A DNA stretch of 34,774 nucleotides, from the NCBI GenBank assembly GCA_944377325.1, contig CALWEP010000142.1:1-34774 (forward strand). The letters run 5' to 3'. The position numbers and the translations under genes are program-made. This DNA is from an uncultured Lachnospiraceae bacterium. Its GTDB lineage: Bacteria; Bacillota; Clostridia; Lachnospirales; Lachnospiraceae. The notes under the pieces are model-generated. The model saw nothing but the letters and a program-made list of their open reading frames with translations. It had not been told where the DNA came from and did not search any database. Below are positions 30,519 to 34,774 of this stretch, piece after piece. Numbering within the stretch: the stretch's first letter is position 1; every line of letters starts with the position of its first letter.

Positions 30519-31591
30519 GACTGGCTCCTTTCGTCAGTGGTATGCAGCAGGGCATTGATCCCGTAATAAAGAGCTTTCTTTTCAACCGGACTGGCGTTTT
30601 CCTTCTGAAGGGCCTGTATGTAGAAGCCGATCATATCGCTGGGATGCTCCGCAAACAGGGCGCTGAAATCATACTGAGGCTCAGATTCGTCAATAATTTC
30701 AGAAATCTTCCAGCGATAGGAAAGCGTGTCCGGATTAAACTCCATTTCCGGATCTCTCATGCCGCGGATGCGGAAACGGTAAATGTGTTCCTGCCCCCGC
30801 TTGGCGATTTCTTCATCGATCCGTTTCGCCAGCTCTCCGTTGGTGGTCTCGGGCGTCACATGGACCACCAGAGAAATATACTGAATTTTGGAAAGCGGCA
30901 CAAATTCCAGGGAAGTGATCTTGCCGGTCATATAGTTGATATCTCCCACGATCATGCCGTGCTGGCCGGATTCCGTCTTGTCCAGCGGCTCGGGAGAGCC
31001 GGGGTAGGCCATGCGGTTTCCGGAAAATATCTCCGGTTTATGTATGTGGCCCAGAGCAATATAGGAGAAGCTGGTATTCAGCAGCCGCTCCCGGTCAAAG
31101 GGCAGATGCTTGGAATCGCCCCCGTGGGCCATGAGAATGGAGATGCGGCCATTGGCCGGAGCCCGGACGCCTGCCAGCAGATCTTCCGTAATCTCCGTGG
31201 TATGGTAGGAGAAGCCGAAGACTTCCGTGTTGATGTCCTCAAAGTACACGGAAGAGAGCTGGTCATCCAGAAAGAAGGTTACGTTTGGGGACCAGGAAAA
31301 GCTGAGCAGAGAGGAACTTTTCCGCACCCGGTCATGGTTGCCGGCGATGATGCATACATGGATGGCGGGGATGGTGGAGAAAAGATAATTGATCTCCTTT
31401 AAATCCCGCACCAGGGGCTGGCTGTGAAACAGGTCTCCGGAGATGAAGATGCAGTCCACATCCCGCTCTTTCCCTTCGGAAATTATGCGGGCGAAGGTAT
31501 CTTTGATGGCCTGCGCCCGTTCCCGGCTCCAGGGCTTGTCGCTGTCCGGATTCATTCCCCAGTGAATGTCGGCCGTATGGATAAATTTCAT
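30515..31591 (-). CDS. YhaO/SbcD-like metallophosphoesterase DNA exonuclease
   Basis: This 358-residue protein carries the full Mre11/SbcD-type metallophosphoesterase set: D8 and H10 in TADIHWG, GD (52-53) in ISGDLFHS, N85-H86-D87 in AGNHD, H156 in LMAHGG and H182/H184 in LGHIHKPE. A C-terminal region (~240-358) probably contacts the partner ATPase. The ATG at 31591 has GGGAGG six bases upstream; an earlier ATG would add 16 residues (MIVIFCRFAGSSGRFT) unlike the family N-terminus. It precedes the YhaN-like gene with a four-base overlap. It should nick or resect DNA ends with Mn2+. Confidence 0.92.
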   Translation of the reverse strand: MKFIHTADIHWGMNPDSDKPWSRERAQAIKDTFARIISEGKERDVDCIFISGDLFHSQPLVRDLKEINYLFSTIPAIHVCIIAGNHDRVRKSSSLLSFSWSPNVTFFLDDQLSSVYFEDINTEVFGFSYHTTEITEDLLAGVRAPANGRISILMAHGGDSKHLPFDRERLLNTSFSYIALGHIHKPEIFSGNRMAYPGSPEPLDKTESGQHGMIVGDINYMTGKITSLEFVPLSKIQYISLVVHVTPETTNGELAKRIDEEIAKRGQEHIYRFRIRGMRDPEMEFNPDTLSYRWKISEIIDESEPQYDFSALFAEHPSDMIGFYIQALQKENASPVEKKALYYGINALLHTTDERSQS

Positions 31592-31671
31592 AGTAAACCT
31601 CCCAGAGCTGCCGGCAAACCGGCAGAATATCACGATCACCGCCGGACGAGAGGTCAGGCGGATTCAAGAAA

Positions 31672-31694
31672 CGGGCTGCCGGAACGGCAGCCCG
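31672..31694 (-). terminator. Hairpin after asnS
   Basis: CGGGCTGCC (31672-31680) and GGCAGCCCG (31686-31694) are perfect arms around GGAAC. Read on the minus strand it is followed by TTTCTTG, a short T-tract, so it probably terminates or reduces read-through from asnS into the nuclease genes. Confidence 0.65.
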
Positions 31695-31704
31695 CGTAAG
31701 ATCA

Positions 31705-33096
31705 TTACAGTTCGCAGTTGTTTACGGTTCTGGGGAAGGGAATCACGTCGCGGATATTTGCCATTCCGGTCAGATACATCACGCAGCGCTCAAAGCCCAG
31801 GCCGTAGCCGGCATGGCGGGTGGAACCATATTTGCGCAGATCCAGATAAAACTTATAATCTTCGGCGTTCAGACCCAGCTCGTTCACACGGGTAAGAAGC
31901 TCCTCATAATCATTTTCACGCTCGCTTCCGCCGATGATCTCGCCGATTCCGGGAACCAGGCAGTCCATGGCGGCCACCGTCTTTCCGTCGTCGTTCTGCT
32001 TCATGTAAAATGCCTTGATTTCCTTGGGATAGTCCGTAACGAATACGGGGCGCTTGAAAACTTCCTCGGTCAGGTAGCGCTCATGCTCGGTCTGAAGATC
32101 GCAGCCCCAGAACACCTTGTAGTCAAATTTATCATTATTCTTTTCCAGAATTTCCACGGCTTCCGTATAGGTGACATGGCCGTACTCGGAATTGAGAACG
32201 CCGTTTAACCGCTCCAGAAGATTCTTGTCCACAAACTGATTGAAGAATGCCATCTCTGCGGGAGCGTTTTCCAGCACGTAGCGGATAATGTACTTTAACA
32301 TTCCTTCCGCTACCCGCATATTGTCATTCAGATCGGCGAAAGCCATCTCCGGCTCGATCATCCAGAACTCTGCCGCATGGCGGGTAGTGTTGGAATTTTC
32401 CGCCCGGAAGGTAGGACCGAAGGTGTATACGTTGCGGAAAGCCATGGCGTAGGTCTCCACGTTCAGCTGGCCGCTTACGGTGAGGAAGGTGGCTTTATTA
32501 AAGAAGTCCTTGGAGTAATCGATGGTTCCGTCGGGATTTTTCGGCGGATTGGTCAGGTCCAGGGTGGTAACCTGGAACATTTCTCCTGCGCCCTCGCAGT
32601 CGCTGGCAGTGATCAGGGGAGTATGAACATATACAAAGCCCTGCTCCTGAAAATACTGATGAATGGCGTAGGCGATCAGAGAGCGGACCCGGAACACTGC
32701 CTGGAAGGTGTTGGTTCTGGGACGCAGATGGGAAATGGTGCGCAGATACTCAAAAGTATGACGCTTCTTCTGAAGCGGATAGTCTGCGCTGGACGGCCCC
32801 TCTACCGTCACCTCGCTGGCCTGAATCTCAAAGGGCTGCTTAGCCTGCGGGGTCGCCACCAGGGTCCCTTTTACGATCAGCGCTGCTCCTACGTTTACTT
32901 TGTTGATTTCGGCAAAATTGTCCAGATTGTCATGATAAACAATCTGAAGAGTATCGAAGCAGGAACCGTCATTGAGAACGATAAAGCCGAAAGCCTTGGA
33001 ATCCCGGATGCTCCGCACCCAGCCCCCTACGGTGATCTCTTTGTCAAGATAGTTTTCACGGTTCTTGTATATTTCTTTTATGGTAACCAAATTCAT
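31705..33096 (-). CDS. asnS: Asparaginyl-tRNA synthetase
   Basis: This 463-residue class IIb synthetase charges tRNA-Asn with asparagine in the cytosol. It has the N-terminal OB-fold anticodon domain ([20 protein letters not shown]), class II motif 2 ([20 protein letters not shown]) and motif 3 ([15 protein letters not shown]). The Asn-type signature, rather than Asp, is supported by the length and by the absence of the bacterial AspRS insertion domain. GAAGGAG precedes the ATG. No T-box leader was found; a plain promoter lies 46 bases upstream. Confidence 0.97.
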   Translation of the reverse strand: MNLVTIKEIYKNRENYLDKEITVGGWVRSIRDSKAFGFIVLNDGSCFDTLQIVYHDNLDNFAEINKVNVGAALIVKGTLVATPQAKQPFEIQASEVTVEGPSSADYPLQKKRHTFEYLRTISHLRPRTNTFQAVFRVRSLIAYAIHQYFQEQGFVYVHTPLITASDCEGAGEMFQVTTLDLTNPPKNPDGTIDYSKDFFNKATFLTVSGQLNVETYAMAFRNVYTFGPTFRAENSNTTRHAAEFWMIEPEMAFADLNDNMRVAEGMLKYIIRYVLENAPAEMAFFNQFVDKNLLERLNGVLNSEYGHVTYTEAVEILEKNNDKFDYKVFWGCDLQTEHERYLTEEVFKRPVFVTDYPKEIKAFYMKQNDDGKTVAAMDCLVPGIGEIIGGSERENDYEELLTRVNELGLNAEDYKFYLDLRKYGSTRHAGYGLGFERCVMYLTGMANIRDVIPFPRTVNNCEL

Positions 33097-33141
33097 GACC
33101 GTATCTCCTTCTATTTCTTCCTATTTTATGATCTACAGGTG

Positions 33142-33170
33142 ATTATACTGTATTTTTAACTGCTGTTCAA
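33142..33170 (-). promoter_or_regulatory. asnS promoter
   Basis: On the minus strand TTGAAC (33170-33165) and TATAAT (33147-33142) are 17 bases apart. The transcript would start near 33135, giving a leader of about 40 bases, too short for a T-box. Confidence 0.85.
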
Positions 33171-33353
33171 GGTTTTGTAAAGATTTTATTCATCGCCAAA
33201 TTTCGCGGAAATAACAGGAGCGATACGGAGTTCCCCATATATGGAAATTTTCTGCAAAAAGTATCCCAGATGTTGATGGGAATTAAAAAGTTGTAAATCT
33301 TTCGCAAAATCTGTAGGAAATTGCACAAAAAAGGCTAAAATTTATAGGATAAA
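33171..33353. other. Gene-free spacer between the divergent asnS and glgC promoters
   Basis: This AT-rich stretch has no gene. The only symmetric element noted is a short CCATATATGG palindrome (33235-33244). No riboswitch or structured RNA was recognised. Confidence 0.5.
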
Positions 33354-33356
33354 TTG

Positions 33357-33385
33357 TTCACCATTTCTAAAAAGTGTGGTATAAT
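33357..33385 (+). promoter_or_regulatory. glgC promoter
   Basis: A perfect TATAAT (33380-33385) has a TTCACC -35-like hexamer 17 bases upstream (33357-33362). The leader is about 35 bases and ends with GAGGTGG six bases before the start codon. Confidence 0.65.
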
Positions 33386-33426
33386 ACGCCTATAACTAAA
33401 AATACACAGCAAGAGGTGGTAACGTA

Positions 33427-34701
33427 ATGATTAAAAAAGAAATGATTGCCATGCTACTGGCAGGAGGTCAGGGAAGTCGCCTTGGTGTTCTTACATCAAA
33501 AGTCGCAAAACCTGCGGTATCTTTTGGGGGAAAGTACCGTATTATTGATTTCCCCCTCAGCAACTGCATCAATTCCGGAGTTGACACAGTAGGTGTGCTC
33601 ACCCAGTATCAGCCGCTTCGTCTGAATACCCATATCGGAATCGGTATTCCGTGGGATCTGGACAGAAATGTGGGAGGAGTGACCGTTCTGCCGCCCTATG
33701 AGAGAAGCAAGGGCAGCGACTGGTATACGGGAACAGCCAACGCCATTTACCAGAACCTGGAGTATATGGAGACATATAACCCGGATTACGTTCTGATTCT
33801 GTCCGGCGACCACATCTACAAAATGGATTATGAGGTCATGCTGGAGTATCACAAGGCAAATAATGCCGACGTCACCATCGCTGCTATGCCGGTTCCCATT
33901 GAGGAGGCCAGCCGCTTTGGCATTGTGATTACCGATGATTCCAACCGTATTACGGAGTTTGAGGAGAAGCCGGCACACCCCAGAAGCAACTTGGCTTCCA
34001 TGGGTATCTACATATTCAACTGGAAGGTGCTGAGAGAAGCGCTGATTACCCTGAAGGACGAGCCGGGCTGTGACTTCGGAAAGCATATTATCCCCTACTG
34101 CCACGGCAGAGGAGACAGAATCTTTGCTTACGAGTACAACGGCTACTGGAAGGATGTGGGAACCTTAGGCTCCTATTGGGAAGCAAACATGGAGCTGATC
34201 GATATTATTCCCGAGTTCAACCTGTATGAAGAATACTGGAAGATCTATACAAAGGGAGATGTGATTCCGCCCCAGTACGTATCGGAAAATGCGGTGATTG
34301 AGAGAAGCATCATCGGCGAAGGTTCTGACATTTACGGAGAGGTATACAATTCCGTGATCGGAGCCGGCGTGGTGATTGAGCCGGGAGCAGTGGTGAGAGA
34401 TTCCATTGTGATGAGAGGCAGCGTGATTGAGGCAGGAGCCGCAGTGGACAAGGCTATTGTGGCCGAGGATGTAAGGATCGGAAAGGGAGCCAAGGTAGGC
34501 GTGGGAGAATATGCGCCCAGCAAGTACGATCCCAAGGTATATCAGTTTGAACTGGTAACTGTCGGCGAGCACAGCGTGATTCCTCCGGATGTGAAAATCG
34601 GCAGGAATACGGCCATCAGCGGAGTGACGGAGCCTGAAGATTATACGGACGGAATGTTGGCAAGCGGAGATTACATTATAAAGGCAGGGGGAGTACAATG
34701 A
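33427..34701 (+). CDS. glgC: Glucose-1-phosphate adenylyltransferase
   Basis: GlgC makes ADP-glucose from glucose-1-phosphate and ATP, the committed step of glycogen synthesis. The 424-residue protein begins with the nucleotide-binding signature [10 protein letters not shown] and the substrate region [20 protein letters not shown]. The central [10 protein letters not shown] and FEEKPAHP blocks are present, and the C-terminus is a left-handed beta-helix with hexapeptide repeats ([26 protein letters not shown]). The start has GAGGTGG. Its TGA overlaps the ATG of glgD (ATGA), so the catalytic and GlgD-type subunits are coupled, the usual Firmicutes arrangement. Confidence 0.97.
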   Translation: MIKKEMIAMLLAGGQGSRLGVLTSKVAKPAVSFGGKYRIIDFPLSNCINSGVDTVGVLTQYQPLRLNTHIGIGIPWDLDRNVGGVTVLPPYERSKGSDWYTGTANAIYQNLEYMETYNPDYVLILSGDHIYKMDYEVMLEYHKANNADVTIAAMPVPIEEASRFGIVITDDSNRITEFEEKPAHPRSNLASMGIYIFNWKVLREALITLKDEPGCDFGKHIIPYCHGRGDRIFAYEYNGYWKDVGTLGSYWEANMELIDIIPEFNLYEEYWKIYTKGDVIPPQYVSENAVIERSIIGEGSDIYGEVYNSVIGAGVVIEPGAVVRDSIVMRGSVIEAGAAVDKAIVAEDVRIGKGAKVGVGEYAPSKYDPKVYQFELVTVGEHSVIPPDVKIGRNTAISGVTEPEDYTDGMLASGDYIIKAGGVQ

Positions 34702-34774
34702 GAGCAGTCGGTATTGTTTTGGCAGGCGGAAACAGCAAGAGAATGAGAGAATTATCAAATAAAAGGGCAATATC
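34698..34774 (+). CDS. glgD: Glucose-1-phosphate adenylyltransferase GlgD subunit (5' end only)
   Basis: Only the first 25 codons lie in the window. The protein begins [20 protein letters not shown], then NKRAI, which matches the N-terminus of GlgD, the non-catalytic or regulatory partner of GlgC. The ATG overlaps the glgC stop codon by four bases and uses GGGGGAG inside glgC as its ribosome-binding site. The right window edge cuts the gene. Confidence 0.88.
   Translation, partial: MRAVGIVLAGGNSKRMRELSNKRAI

Noticed and set aside
33097..33353. T-box riboswitch upstream of asnS
   Set aside because: No GGTGGNACC-like T-box sequence or terminator/antiterminator pair is visible on the minus strand, and the promoter lies too close to the gene.

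Overview
The window looks like chromosomal DNA from a Gram-positive anaerobe of the class Clostridia, most likely a Lachnospiraceae gut bacterium. The pointers are a glgC-glgD pair, a long (392-residue) PRPP synthetase, a DnaD-type protein beside a DnaI/DnaC-like helicase loader, strong AGGAGG ribosome-binding sites, and codon use of middling GC. This placement is inferred from gene content, not from a database search. No rRNA, tRNA, transposase, CRISPR array or phage gene was seen.

Layout. Positions 1-4885 hold a 3'-truncated LysR gene, a ZIP metal transporter, a second LysR gene, and a divergent pair made of a DUF6282-type metal-dependent hydrolase and a MatC/SLC13-like carboxylate permease. 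Positions 5073-13060 hold a SorC-family regulator and a tightly packed five-function operon: a second DUF6282 hydrolase, a 2-hydroxycarboxylate (CitS/CitP-like) transporter, a PrpF-like isomerase broken by an in-frame TAG, an aconitase-superfamily hydratase (YbhJ-like), and an isocitrate-dehydrogenase-like enzyme. The operon promoter is surrounded by three copies of an AACAAAAGTGAT repeat that look like SorC operators. Hand-counted stretches suggest this block is AT-richer than its neighbours. Positions 13105-14937 are a compact metalloid-resistance-like set (ArsR repressor, UPF0718/ArsP-like permease, thioredoxin-like protein) with two matching operator palindromes. Positions 14972-17348 hold a decapitated LysR remnant and an ECF sigma/anti-sigma pair.

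Positions 17426-24131 carry mostly core functions: a processive family-2 glycosyltransferase, murC, a cluster of perfect DnaA boxes, a dnaD-like gene, a helicase-loader gene and prs. Positions 24177-28568 hold two tandem LysR genes divergent from an SLC13-like permease and an alpha/beta hydrolase. Positions 28671-34774 hold a YhaN/YhaO-like (SbcCD-like) DNA repair pair, asnS, glgC and the first codons of glgD.

How the genes work together. The window contains three 'carboxylate transporter + hydrolase + adjacent regulator' modules. The most complete one (5073-13060) reads as an unlinked-to-TCA route: import a hydroxy di/tricarboxylate, rearrange its double bond (PrpF-like), move the hydroxyl (aconitase-like), and oxidatively decarboxylate (IDH-like), with the DUF6282 hydrolase releasing or processing the substrate. 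No citrate lyase genes accompany it. The other striking element is the DnaA-box cluster placed between murC and two replication-initiation genes.
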